The notes: generated by a model not told the origin, from the letters alone. Shown: positions 25,901 through 34,459, counted from the first letter of the stretch. The stretch: 64,000 bases of DNA from UBA1765 sp045629945 (GCA_045629945.1 JAZQSE010000035.1:69452-133451), one strand, 5' to 3'. Numbers and translations: made by a program.

Positions 25901-26287
25901 CTACCTTTTCTCCACTGCTTCTATCTCCTCGGTATCGGTGATGCCGTAGAGTTGATAGACGAGGGTGTTGACTTGGATTTCGAGGTCGGCGATTTGCTTT
26001 TGGGTTGCTTCGCTTTCGCTCGCAATGACGTTATCGGTTCCCTTCGGCAAACTCAGGGAACTTTTAGCAGCGATGATTTCATCGGCGAGGGTGGCGAGTT
26101 GCAGCAGGATTTTCGCGTCGTCTAGGGGGATGCGGAGATTTTCGAAGTAAGGCCAACAATTTTTATAAAAATTTGAAGAAAAAATTCTTGCGGGGGAAGA
26201 CCAAGCTCGAAATTGCGAAAGCCGCACAGTCTTTTCCCTGTACCCATTCCATCCTTGGCCGACATTATATTCTCGTATATTAAACAC
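25901..26287 (-). pseudogene. C-terminal remnant of a type IIG restriction protein
   Basis: A 128-codon frame whose last 75 residues match the tail of type IIG proteins: RIPLDDAKILLQLATLADEI, then an end helix QIADLEIQVNTLVYQLYGIT. The complete gene upstream ends in the same style (IDKLIYILYDLTEEEIG). It overlaps that gene by 8 bases. The tail is interrupted in frame by repeat sequence (26002-26062) that reads as NVIASESEAT. I take it as the leftover tail of an earlier copy or an exchanged recognition domain, not a working protein. Confidence 0.6.
26002..26062. repeat. REP-type elements inserted in frame, copy in the remnant
   Basis: On the minus strand this contains CGTCATTGCGAGCG...GAAGCAACCC, and next to it GTTCCCTGAG...CGAAGGGAAC. 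Both are palindromic interspersed repeat types. The first is also present at 29191-29220, 50489-50523 and 50568-50606. Confidence 0.65.
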
Positions 26288-29200
26288 TCTCCACTACTCC
26301 AATTTCTTCTTCTGTCAAATCATACAATATGTAAATAAGTTTATCGATTTCTTCCATCATAGCAGAAATATCCGCCTTAACATTTTCTTTGCGTCTACAC
26401 AAAGCTTTTTCTACAAGGTCCGAGATTTCCTTTTGTTGTTCTACGGAAGCATTTGGGATTCGAAGCATTTCAACATGAGTCTTTTTTACCTGAGCAAGAG
26501 CTTCGCCCTTTTCAGGATTTATAAACGTATAGTAGAAATCTGTTAATTTAGAATTCAACACACCCAAAATAAACTTTAAATTTATTGTTTCATTTTTGGG
26601 AATGCATATATGCAAGTTATCCCGACAAATATTACCGTCATCAATAATCGTTGCAATAATCGAATCTCCCGTTTGTCTCATTATAATTTTTTCTGGTTTT
26701 TCAAAAATAGTAGAGTCTCTTGGCGCAGCCAACCATTTCCCATAAAGAATCCAATAATTCTCATTCCACAAATTTGTATAACGATGCATCAAACTCCCCC
26801 GCATTAAGGGAGACCATTCTTCTCCGGGTTTATCTCCCTCCTTAACATAAGGTTTTTCTTCAACTATTTGCTTTGTTTGCGCAGGAGTTCCCTTACCTTT
26901 TTCAAATGGTTTCACGCCGTTATAAACATTTAGGTATTCTGTAAGAGGCTTACTACATTCTTTTAACTTCTCAATTAACAATAAAGACTCTTGATTGGTC
27001 TCTATATTTATAACATTCCCTGTTTGACATATTGCATCTTTTTTTATTGTATGCAATTTGGAAATTTTTCCATCCTCGCTTATTCTGCATATTTCACAAT
27101 CTTTTTGCTCTTTTGATTTTGTAAACAAAAGACAATGAGTATCAACAGTTGCATCGGCAAATACTTTATGAGTTAATGCTATTTGATTCCATCTAAAATA
27201 TGATGTCAAAAACAATCTAAGTGGAGTAAAAGAGAATGACTGCAACCATGTATTTGGAACAATAAAACCAAACCCACCATTGTTTTTCAAAAGAGAATGA
27301 GCTCGTTCAATGAATAAGCAATACAAGTCACCTTGTTTAAAGAATGTATTGTAATTCCTTTGTTCATAATGATTCCCTAAAAGACCGTTATTCGATTGTA
27401 ACTGAATATACGGCGGATTCCCAATGATAGCATCGAAGCCTGTAAAGCGTCCTTTGTCGTCGAGGATTTCCGGAAACTCAAACATCCATTCAAGCGAGTT
27501 AGAAAAATCAATGGTATCGCCTGCTGAGCCCTTGTATTCGTCAAACATTTCAATTTGTACATCTTCAACCATTCGACTTTTAATTCCAGCGATTTTTTGC
27601 CGTAACATCATCTTGGAACTCTGCGACTTGCCCGTTTTGTATTCCTGCACAAGTTGTCTGTATTCAATAAGGCTATTCTTGAGGCTATCTCGTTTGCGGT
27701 CGGCTCGTTCATCACGAGTAAGATAGTCCGCAATCAAGCGTCCGTTCTGCACTGGGTATTTGGAGAGCAGCGAATCGCCGACTTTGATATTGATGTCTAT
27801 GTTCGGGAGCGTCTGAAGTGATTTGTAGCTACTTTCCTTGGTGTAGTAAGCATTCTTCAAAAGTTCAATCCAAAGACGCAAACGGCAAATGTTTACACTA
27901 TTGGGGTTCAGATCGACGCCAAAAAGGCAATTCTCGATAATGCGGCGTTTCTCGTTGAATAAAGCTTCTTGATACCGCTGGCTTTCTTCGTTGCCGGGTT
28001 TGTATTCAAACGGTTCGCCCTCGTCGTCAACTACGGAAAGTTCGTCGTTATCTACTTTTAAGATCAAGTCGCGGCGTTTGATGCGTTTGCCGTCCGCATC
28101 GCACAAAATGTTCAGTTCCGATTTGATTGCAAGCAGGCGATTAAGGGCCGACACCAAGAAATGCCCAGAGCCCACGGCGACATCGGCAACACGGATATCA
28201 TCAACAATTTGATTCGCTTCTGAAATATCTTCAATCTTGTCCGAGACATCTTCCAAATTTTCGCATTTCCAGGACTTCTTCTCGTTGAACTTCTGCACTA
28301 CCGTCCGTTCCAGCACATCGCGGGCCATGTAGTCGGTGATGAACCCTGGCGTAAAGAAACTGCCATCTTTGTAGCCGTTGATTTTTTCGAAGATGAGTCC
28401 GAGAACCGACGCATTGATGAGCGTCTTGCTCGTAGAGGTCACGCCACCTTGGGCATCGCTTGCGAAGTTGTAGGCATCGAGGAACTTGAAGATGTAATCC
28501 AGATTCGGGAGCGTGCCTTTTGCACGTTTGCCACGTTCATCCTTCAAAACGGTCTTGCCCCAAATTTCCATCTGGGCATCGGGAATGCCGCGGATTTTCA
28601 GGTGCTTTTCGTCCTCGGTCGGTTCAAACAGCGAACTGTTCAGATAAGGGACATTCGGGTAACGCTTAAGCACGTCTTCGTCGCGGTCCTCGATTTTCTT
28701 GCCGAGTACCTTGAAAAAGAAAATGTTCAGTTCATCGAAGTTCGCTATTTTTTCTGTACTCATGAACCGGTACGAAGCATCGCCCTTTTGATACATGAGG
28801 ATTTGTGATTCGACAAGTTTCAGGAACAGCAGGCGGTTCACCCACGTGATGCAGAGACGGAGCGCCATCGCCTCGCATTCTTCCTTGTTCGGGAAATCGT
28901 CTTCAAGCTGGTAGATGGCACTTTCGAGGAGGCTCGCCTTGTCGCGATTTGCGGGCTTCTTGCGTTGAATGACTTTCTTGCCGCCCTTTTCTTCTTTTAC
29001 TTCTTCGAGGCCGATAATATGCAAGAGTTCCGCATAAAAGTTGCGATCAAGACTGTTGCTGTCGTTTGCGAAGGGCTTCGCGAGAAGGGTTTCCGGGGAG
29101 AGTAATTTGTAGAGAGAAAGAAGTTTTTTAGTTTCTTCGACTTTCCCTATCGCCTTCGGCTCCAAGGTTCTCTCAGAATAACACACTGCGTTGGATTGCT

Positions 29201-29843
29201 TCACTTCGTTCGCAATGACGTCTAGGCTAAAATGCACGACGTTGATATCGCAAGATTTCAAGAAATCATCAATAGCAGGCTTCGCGATGTCATTGTAGAA
29301 ATCGGATGTCTTGTTGCCGCTCATCTGATTCGCCTTGAATTTCAGGAACTGATCGTATATCGGTTTTGTCTTGTTCCCGAAATAGCGGATAAAGTCTTTT
29401 ACATCGAAGAAATACCATTCGTCAAAATTCGTGATGGCAAGCCATTTGACTTCGCGATTACCAGAGTGCACGTATTCCAGCATAAAGTAATAGACGAGTT
29501 CCTGCAACGATTTTACGTTCGGATGCTCCGCCGAAAACATTTCCGACACATTCGTCGGCGACTTTGCTTCGATAATCACCGCAGGCTTCGCACTTGCCGT
29601 ATTCCCATTAAAAATGCACAAGTCTATCGGGCGGTTGACCTGCACCGAATAATCGGGTTCAAAAATCTTGCGTAAAAAGTTCCAGATTTCGCCCTTGTGG
29701 TATTCTTCGTCCTGCGCTGCGTTCCGCTTGCTGTAAAGATTCTTGAGCGAAAGCTTGAAACTCTCCATTTTTTCGATGGGAACAGGCAACTTGAGAAACG
29801 CAGAATTGACTGACTTTTTTGGCGTGATAATTCTGATAGACAT
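26280..29843 (-). CDS. Type IIG restriction enzyme/adenine methyltransferase
   Basis: Single-chain restriction-modification protein, 1187 residues. A PD-(D/E)XK nuclease is at the N-terminus: RPIDLCIFNG with Asp74 and VIIEAKSP with Glu92 and Lys94. The gamma-class N6-adenine methyltransferase has motif I ADVAVGSGHFL near residue 552 and motif IV GNPPYIQ near 807. The rest (about 820-1187) is the target recognition domain, ending in a helical spacer. Composition changes sharply just after NPPY: 19 GC of 60 at 26941-27000 against 31 of 60 at 28801-28860. Residues about 207-236 (DVIANEVKQSNAVCYSERT) are translated repeat sequence. It probably both cuts and methylates its site, so no separate methylase is needed. 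Confidence 0.88.
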   Translation of the reverse strand: MSIRIITPKKSVNSAFLKLPVPIEKMESFKLSLKNLYSKRNAAQDEEYHKGEIWNFLRKIFEPDYSVQVNRPIDLCIFNGNTASAKPAVIIEAKSPTNVSEMFSAEHPNVKSLQELVYYFMLEYVHSGNREVKWLAITNFDEWYFFDVKDFIRYFGNKTKPIYDQFLKFKANQMSGNKTSDFYNDIAKPAIDDFLKSCDINVVHFSLDVIANEVKQSNAVCYSERTLEPKAIGKVEETKKLLSLYKLLSPETLLAKPFANDSNSLDRNFYAELLHIIGLEEVKEEKGGKKVIQRKKPANRDKASLLESAIYQLEDDFPNKEECEAMALRLCITWVNRLLFLKLVESQILMYQKGDASYRFMSTEKIANFDELNIFFFKVLGKKIEDRDEDVLKRYPNVPYLNSSLFEPTEDEKHLKIRGIPDAQMEIWGKTVLKDERGKRAKGTLPNLDYIFKFLDAYNFASDAQGGVTSTSKTLINASVLGLIFEKINGYKDGSFFTPGFITDYMARDVLERTVVQKFNEKKSWKCENLEDVSDKIEDISEANQIVDDIRVADVAVGSGHFLVSALNRLLAIKSELNILCDADGKRIKRRDLILKVDNDELSVVDDEGEPFEYKPGNEESQRYQEALFNEKRRIIENCLFGVDLNPNSVNICRLRLWIELLKNAYYTKESSYKSLQTLPNIDINIKVGDSLLSKYPVQNGRLIADYLTRDERADRKRDSLKNSLIEYRQLVQEYKTGKSQSSKMMLRQKIAGIKSRMVEDVQIEMFDEYKGSAGDTIDFSNSLEWMFEFPEILDDKGRFTGFDAIIGNPPYIQLQSNNGLLGNHYEQRNYNTFFKQGDLYCLFIERAHSLLKNNGGFGFIVPNTWLQSFSFTPLRLFLTSYFRWNQIALTHKVFADATVDTHCLLFTKSKEQKDCEICRISEDGKISKLHTIKKDAICQTGNVINIETNQESLLLIEKLKECSKPLTEYLNVYNGVKPFEKGKGTPAQTKQIVEEKPYVKEGDKPGEEWSPLMRGSLMHRYTNLWNENYWILYGKWLAAPRDSTIFEKPEKIIMRQTGDSIIATIIDDGNICRDNLHICIPKNETINLKFILGVLNSKLTDFYYTFINPEKGEALAQVKKTHVEMLRIPNASVEQQKEISDLVEKALCRRKENVKADISAMMEEIDKLIYILYDLTEEEIGVVESV
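29137..29220. repeat. REP-type element inserted in frame in the type IIG gene
   Basis: On the minus strand it starts CGTCATTGCGAACGAAGTG and continues to AAGCAATCC, then TTATTCTGAG...GGAGCCGAAGGCGA, a second repeat type. It is read in frame as about 28 residues between the nuclease and methylase domains. Confidence 0.65.
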
Positions 29844-29962
29844 ACAAGTGAAATATATCCTTTTTTAAAGACAAAAGATGGCAATCTCAAGGACCTTGGG
29901 ACCTGTGGTTGGCGAAGGAAAACGAGGGGGAGGCCTCCCCCTTCAAAAAAATCGCAGGCCTA

Positions 29963-29991
29963 TTGACAAACCGGATTTTTGAATCTACATT
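29963..29991 (+). promoter_or_regulatory. Sigma-70-type promoter of the ORF6N gene
   Basis: TTGACA, 17 bases, TACATT. Expected transcript start near 29998, about 50 bases before the ORF6N ATG. It shares CCTATTGACAAAC with the orphan promoter at 18902-18914. Confidence 0.7.
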
Positions 29992-30031
29992 AGTGCACAA
30001 GTGTGTAGTCTTTGGCGTTTTTCGCTTGTAT

Positions 30032-30058
30032 GCCAGAGGAGTTGACGATGAAGAAAGA
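30032..30058 (+). repeat. Direct repeat over ORF6N start, copy 1
   Basis: GCCAGAGGAGTTGACG plus ATGAAGAAAGA: the ribosome site, start codon and first codons of the ORF6N gene. A copy with one mismatch follows the gene at 31241-31267. Confidence 0.9.
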
Positions 30059-31232
30059 TGTTGCGGCCAGTGCGGCCGGGGCCGTTGCGCCGAAAAAGCC
30101 CGAATTTTCCCTGATAGACGAGGATTTGCTCAAGTCGCGGATATATACCATCCGCGGGGTCAAGGTCATGCTTGATGCCGATCTAGCGGAGATTTACGGG
30201 TATAGCACGAAAGATTTTAACAGACAAGTCAAGAACAATATCGAAAAATTCGATGAAGATTTTCGGTTTCGGCTGAATTCAGAGGAATTTGAAATCTTGA
30301 AGTCCAAAATTTCGACTTCAAACTGCGAAAATTCGCCGAATTTCGACAATTTTTATAAAAAAGGAAACTTGAGGTCCAAAATTTGGACCTCAAGTGATGA
30401 GAGCAAAGTTGAACCGCAAGGTATCTTGAGGTGCAAAAATTGCACCTCAAGTTGGGGTGGCACCAGATACGCTCCCTACGCCTTCACGGAACAGGGCATC
30501 TACATGCTCATGACGGTGCTCAAGGGCGAACAGGCGACCGCACAGAGCAAGGCCCTTATCCGACTTTTCAAGCAGATGAAGGACTACATTGCGGCGGAGA
30601 ACAAGCAATTGCTAGGAAATGACGGAATTGCTCAAATCGCATTGCAGACTGCACAAAATACGAGGGATATCGCGAAACATTCTGCCGGTATTAGGAAACT
30701 TTCCGGTGAAGTCCATGATATGCGTGAAAACCTCGGAAAGGTGAACCTGGACCTGCAAAAAGTCATGGCGAATTTCATTGACCCGAGTACCTTCAAGCAC
30801 TTTCTGATTCTGAACGGGCAGCGGCTTGAGGCAGATGTCGCCTATACGCAAATCTACGGTATGGCAAAAAAGTCGGTGCTGATTGTGGATGACTATCTGG
30901 ATGTAAAGACGCTTGATTTGCTGCGGTGCGTAGCGAAGGGCGTTTCGGTCAAGATTTTCAGCGAACAACACGGGCGTACCCGCCTGACCGAGAGCATGCT
31001 GGCAGACTTCAGAGCTGCTCGCCCGGACGTAGAGCTTGGCGATATTCGCACCACGGGGAACGTGTTCCACGACAGGTACATCTATCTGGATTTCGGAACC
31101 GACAGCGAGAAGCTTTTCCACTGCGGGGCGTCAAGCAAAGATGCCGGCAACAAAATCACGACCATCATGCAACTGGAAGATATCGTTGTGTATCGCGCAC
31201 TGTTCGAAAGGCTGCTGGAAAATGAAAAATAA
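30048..31232 (+). CDS. ORF6N-domain protein with PLD-like C-terminus
   Basis: ORF6N (KilA-N-like) protein, a class known from phages and defence loci as antirepressors or DNA-binding regulators. ATG 30048 is preceded by GAGGAG. ORF6N core: RIYTIRGVKVMLDADLAEIYGY near residue 33 and YAPYAFTEQGIYML near 142. Between them a variable segment holds three repeats of the type L-K/R-S/C-K-x-x-T-S, each encoded by a DNA palindrome. A helical spacer (185-250) follows. The C-terminal 130 residues look like a phospholipase D fold with HDRYIYLD near 342, where the HKD lysine is arginine, so catalysis is doubtful. GC is high (38 of 60 at 30061-30120), a sign of transfer. Confidence 0.85.
   Translation: MKKDVAASAAGAVAPKKPEFSLIDEDLLKSRIYTIRGVKVMLDADLAEIYGYSTKDFNRQVKNNIEKFDEDFRFRLNSEEFEILKSKISTSNCENSPNFDNFYKKGNLRSKIWTSSDESKVEPQGILRCKNCTSSWGGTRYAPYAFTEQGIYMLMTVLKGEQATAQSKALIRLFKQMKDYIAAENKQLLGNDGIAQIALQTAQNTRDIAKHSAGIRKLSGEVHDMRENLGKVNLDLQKVMANFIDPSTFKHFLILNGQRLEADVAYTQIYGMAKKSVLIVDDYLDVKTLDLLRCVAKGVSVKIFSEQHGRTRLTESMLADFRAARPDVELGDIRTTGNVFHDRYIYLDFGTDSEKLFHCGASSKDAGNKITTIMQLEDIVVYRALFERLLENEK
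30296..30451. repeat. Three covarying palindromes inside ORF6N gene
   Basis: Hairpin A: TTGAAGTC at 30297-30304 with GACTTCAA at 30314-30321. Hairpin B: CTTGAGGTCCAAA at 30368-30380, one central A, and the exact reverse complement at 30382-30394. Hairpin C: CTTGAGGTGCAA at 30425-30436 and its exact complement at 30440-30451. Differences between A, B and C occur on both arms so that pairing is kept. Confidence 0.9.
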
Positions 31233-31240
31233 TGAAAAGA

Positions 31241-31283
31241 GCCAGAGGAGTCGACGATGAAGAAAGAACAACCCCAATTTTAG
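31241..31283 (+). pseudogene. Second ORF6N start module, remnant of a lost paralogue
   Basis: Repeats the ribosome site and start of the ORF6N gene (31241-31267, one mismatch), then reads ATG-AAG-AAA-GAA-CAA-CCC-CAA-TTT and a stop. The peptide MKKEQPQF can be aligned to MKKD...KPEF of the intact gene, so this may be the head of a tandem paralogue that was deleted. It sits 8 bases after the ORF6N stop. The stretch to folE (31284-31391) shows nothing clear. Confidence 0.6.
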
Positions 31284-31391
31284 AATTTTCAACTCTTTGA
31301 TATGCTATCATTTAAAATAATCCGGAATTAGAATCATTGCTTAGTTTTAAAAAAAGAACATTTACTAGAACTAATTACTATCTTTCTTGTT

Positions 31392-31955
31392 ATGATGGAT
31401 TTGAAAAAAATTGAAGAAGGTTTTCGCCTAATTTTGGAAGGCATGGGTGAAGATGTGAACCGTGAAGGCCTTTTAAAAACGCCGCAGCGCGTTGCAAAAA
31501 TGTATGCGGAACTTTGTTCAGGGCTTGCAGAAACCGAGCCTGCAGAAAGTCTTCTCAAAACAAAATTCACCGAAGATTACGATGAAATGATTCTTGTAAA
31601 AGACATTCCGTTTGTAAGCATGTGTGAACATCATTTTTTGCCATTTATTGGTAAGGCTCATGTGGCTTACATTCCGCGCGACAAAGTGGTTGGTTTGTCA
31701 AAGCTTGCCCGCGTGGTGGAATATTACGCAAAACGCCCGCAACTTCAAGAACGCATGACAAGGCAAATCGCTGAACTTATTCAAAAAGAATTAAACCCCA
31801 TGGGAGTGGCTGTTGTTTTAGAAGCAACTCATAGCTGCATGACAATCCGCGGGATTCAAAAGCAAGGTGCTGTTACTTACACAAATAAACTTTTAGGTTG
31901 CTTTGAAAAAAGTGGCGTAACTCGCGCTGAATTTATGTCTCTCATTCACCCTTGA
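31392..31955 (+). CDS. folE: GTP cyclohydrolase I
   Basis: GTP cyclohydrolase I, which converts GTP to 7,8-dihydroneopterin triphosphate, the first step to folate. The zinc and active-site motif SMCEHHFLPFIGKAHVAY is near residue 75, with the second zinc Cys in THSCMTIRG near 146. Also present: TPQRVAKMY near 34 and SKLARVVEYYAKRPQLQERM near 101. Length 187 is normal. Start at ATG 31392 or 31395; no ribosome site is obvious. It marks the return to housekeeping composition after island A, and its stop overlaps or closely precedes the next gene. Confidence 0.96.
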   Translation: MMDLKKIEEGFRLILEGMGEDVNREGLLKTPQRVAKMYAELCSGLAETEPAESLLKTKFTEDYDEMILVKDIPFVSMCEHHFLPFIGKAHVAYIPRDKVVGLSKLARVVEYYAKRPQLQERMTRQIAELIQKELNPMGVAVVLEATHSCMTIRGIQKQGAVTYTNKLLGCFEKSGVTRAEFMSLIHP

Positions 31956-31963
31956 GGCTCCTC

Positions 31964-32764
31964 TTGAAATTTTTCTGCGTAATTGGCGTATGTTTTTTTC
32001 TTTTTCAAACAACGCTTTTTGCATATACGCCTTTGCGTTTAAAATCGCTACCATCTAACTCTATTGCATTAGCTACATTTTTAGAATTACATGACGATAT
32101 TTATAGCAACGACATTAATGCTTTTGCTGAATTCAGTTTAAACTCGCAGCTATCTTTTTTAGGCGAGCTTTCATACAGAACATTTTCTTTTGAACAAGAA
32201 ATGGATGCCTCTTTTAACATTTTGCATAAAGGCACTAATCTTTCTGTTTCTGGGTTTGATACTTTTTTATTGGGGGTGAAATTTTTCCCCGTAGAATTTT
32301 TAGGTGCTTCTTTAGATTGGAAAATTCCTATTGAAAAAGAACTAGGCTTTCAAAAATTTCATTCGGTAAGTGGAGAATTTTTGTTCCTTTACCCTTTTAC
32401 AAATTGGTTTGAATTTTCACTTGCTCAAGAATTTTGTTTTTACATTCCAACAGACAATTTTTCATTAGGTTCAGAAATTGCCCTTCAATGGCAAGGCATT
32501 TTTAAAATTTCGAAATGGCGCTTAGAACATATCGGCGAATTTAGACAAAGAGTAAAAGATTCAAAAAATAAATCTCTTGCAATACCTTATCAAAAACAAA
32601 ATGACCGCTTTAGTGCTTTAAGATTTAAAACCGCCATTTATAGAAATTTATTTGAAAAATCTTTTGATTTAGATATTGGAATTTCTTATGAAGTCGCAAA
32701 AGGATTTCTTTACGGCAAAGAAACAGGGCATAAATTTTCTATTGAATCGAGGTTTTCATGGTAA
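31964..32764 (+). CDS. Putative outer-membrane beta-barrel protein
   Basis: Exported protein without a recognised family. I choose TTG 31964 because GAGG stands 6 bases before it; TTG 31952 is in the same frame. The first 20 residues (MKFFCVIGVCFFLFQTTLFA) form a signal peptide. The rest alternates hydrophobic and polar residues in 10-14 residue strands with many aromatic residues (NAFAEFSLNSQLSFLGELSYRTF, FEFSLAQEFCFYI), and ends SIESRFSW with a terminal aromatic, as outer-membrane barrels do. Size would suit 10-12 strands. It overlaps the CotH gene by 7 bases, so the two surface proteins are made together. Confidence 0.6.
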   Translation: MKFFCVIGVCFFLFQTTLFAYTPLRLKSLPSNSIALATFLELHDDIYSNDINAFAEFSLNSQLSFLGELSYRTFSFEQEMDASFNILHKGTNLSVSGFDTFLLGVKFFPVEFLGASLDWKIPIEKELGFQKFHSVSGEFLFLYPFTNWFEFSLAQEFCFYIPTDNFSLGSEIALQWQGIFKISKWRLEHIGEFRQRVKDSKNKSLAIPYQKQNDRFSALRFKTAIYRNLFEKSFDLDIGISYEVAKGFLYGKETGHKFSIESRFSW

Positions 32765-33984
32765 GAAAGTTTTTGCTTGTTTTTTGTTTTCTTTTGTTTG
32801 GTTGTTTATACGACTCTCCAAATTTCCAAGAGTTAGATTATTTGCCGTTAAATGATTCTGATTACCCGTATGCGGGTTTACCAAGGCTTGTTATTGAAAC
32901 AAAAGATTTTAAAGAAGTAAGAGACAGAGAAAATTATAAGCAAGCTTTTTTACAGATATATGAAGAAAAAAATCCTTTGTCTGAAATTTATGATTTAGAA
33001 ATCCGTGGGCGAGGGCATTCTTCTTTTACAGATTTTTTGAAATTCGGGTACCGATTAAAATTCAAAGAAAAAGTTTCTTTGTTTGACATGCCAGAAAATA
33101 AAGACTGGGTTTTACTCCCTAATTTCGCAGACAAAACTTTGATTAAGAATAAATTAACTTTTGAATTGGCAAAAAACTTAAATGCGCCTTATGCACCGCA
33201 TTCTGAATTTGTAGAGTTATATGTAAATCGAAAATATTTAGGCGTTTATCAATTAACCGAAAAAATTGAAGTGGCTAAAAACAAAGTAAATATCCCTAAA
33301 AAAGAAAATTCTTTCTTAGTAGAAATTGATCATAAATATTCAAGTAAAGATGAAGTTATTTTTTCTTCGCATTTTAATTTGCCTTTGCATATTCATTCTC
33401 CCAATACTCCAAGTGATTCATCAAAGCGTATTTTGAAAACTTTCATAGATTCCTTTGAAAATTATTTGTCAAGCGAAAAAGAATTTTCAATGAGTGAATT
33501 AGAAAAATGGATAGATTCAGAATCTTATATTCGTTATTATTGGATTCAGGAATTTTCAAAAAATGTAGATGGCGCTTTTAGTAGCAGCGTTTATTTTACC
33601 TGGTTTGAAGGAAGCAAGTTAAATATGGGGCCTGTCTGGGATACTGATATTGCTTATGGTGGCGCTCATGAAGTGAATCCAAAAGGTTGGTATGTCAGAA
33701 ACCATGCCTGGAACTCACTTTTATTTTCAGATAAAAATTTCAACATTAAAGTGAAAGAATATTGGAAAAATCATAAAGACGAATTTATAGCGATGATTGA
33801 TTCTGTGGACGTTTGGAGCAAAAATTTAAAACAAGCTGCAAATAATAATTTTAAACGCTGGCCCGTTTTAGAAAGTACAGAATCCTGGGCACATAATGAA
33901 TCAGTTTCTTCTTATAAAGAAGCGAATGAAATTTTAAAGGCATGGCTAAAAACGCGTTACCTTTGGATAGAAGAAAATTTATAG
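32758..33984 (+). CDS. CotH-domain lipoprotein
   Basis: Surface or periplasmic lipoprotein with a CotH kinase-like domain. Signal peptide with lipobox LLFGC, Cys16. The CotH pattern is clear: LEIRGRGHSSF near residue 80 (RGxxS), KDWVLLPNFADKTLIKNKLTFELAKNL near 117, SEFVELYVNRKYLGVYQLTEKIEVAKNKV near 150 and the magnesium-site region GPVWDTDIAYGG near 293. CotH proteins can be atypical protein kinases or appear fused to cellulosomal and surface proteins; in Fibrobacter-like genomes they are common. Whether it phosphorylates anything is not known. Its end overlaps the convergent zinc-ribbon gene by 28 bases. Confidence 0.85.
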   Translation: MVRKFLLVFCFLLFGCLYDSPNFQELDYLPLNDSDYPYAGLPRLVIETKDFKEVRDRENYKQAFLQIYEEKNPLSEIYDLEIRGRGHSSFTDFLKFGYRLKFKEKVSLFDMPENKDWVLLPNFADKTLIKNKLTFELAKNLNAPYAPHSEFVELYVNRKYLGVYQLTEKIEVAKNKVNIPKKENSFLVEIDHKYSSKDEVIFSSHFNLPLHIHSPNTPSDSSKRILKTFIDSFENYLSSEKEFSMSELEKWIDSESYIRYYWIQEFSKNVDGAFSSSVYFTWFEGSKLNMGPVWDTDIAYGGAHEVNPKGWYVRNHAWNSLLFSDKNFNIKVKEYWKNHKDEFIAMIDSVDVWSKNLKQAANNNFKRWPVLESTESWAHNESVSSYKEANEILKAWLKTRYLWIEENL

Positions 33985-34298
33985 AAAGCAGGTTCAATGT
34001 TTATTAAAGGTTGAACATCTGTTTTTAAAATAGTGTTGTGACATTGCGGACAAGTTTTTAAGTTTAAATCTTTTGGGTGTAATAAGAGTTGCATTATTGA
34101 ATGGCAATGTTTACAAAAAGAACGATGTTTAGCACTTTTGGGCAAATAAAAACTTTCCGTGTTGCCACAAGAATTGCACACGTAAATGCGATAAGCCCAC
34201 ATTTTACCACAAGAATCAAAAGGACTAAAAAAACTGCCATAATTCAATTTTTTTAAATAACCACATTTTGAACAAGAAAGACTATATTCAACAGGCAT
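33957..34298 (-). CDS. Small zinc-ribbon protein
   Basis: 113-residue protein with four Cys pairs in CxxC spacing: CSKCGY near residue 9, CNSCGN near 41, CKHCHS near 62 and CPQCHN near 83, so two zinc ribbons or one tandem unit. No enzyme motif. The family is not recognised; such proteins usually bind nucleic acid or another protein. It is the only minus-strand gene between folE and island B and shares 28 bases with the end of the CotH gene. The 160 bases upstream, to the mcrB start, contain no gene and probably hold the two divergent promoters. Confidence 0.6.
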   Translation of the reverse strand: MPVEYSLSCSKCGYLKKLNYGSFFSPFDSCGKMWAYRIYVCNSCGNTESFYLPKSAKHRSFCKHCHSIMQLLLHPKDLNLKTCPQCHNTILKTDVQPLINIEPAFYKFSSIQR

Positions 34299-34459
34299 AA
34301 AAACTCCAGGAAAAATATTGGTAGGCTAAAAATACCAAAACTCCTATGACATAAAATGACACAAAATTTGAGTTTGCAAAAATAAAAACGGAATGGTTCT
34401 TTTTTTATCGAATAAAGATATATTTAAGGAAAAAGAATTTTTTAGATAATTGAGGAAGT

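Noticed and set aside
31050..31090. Active phospholipase D site in the ORF6N protein
   Set aside because: The motif reads HDRYIYLD, with Arg in place of the HKD Lys, and no second HKD was seen; activity is not claimed.
30926..31260. Alternative frames over the ORF6N C-terminus
   Set aside because: Open because of high GC; the ORF6N frame has domain support and the ribosome site.
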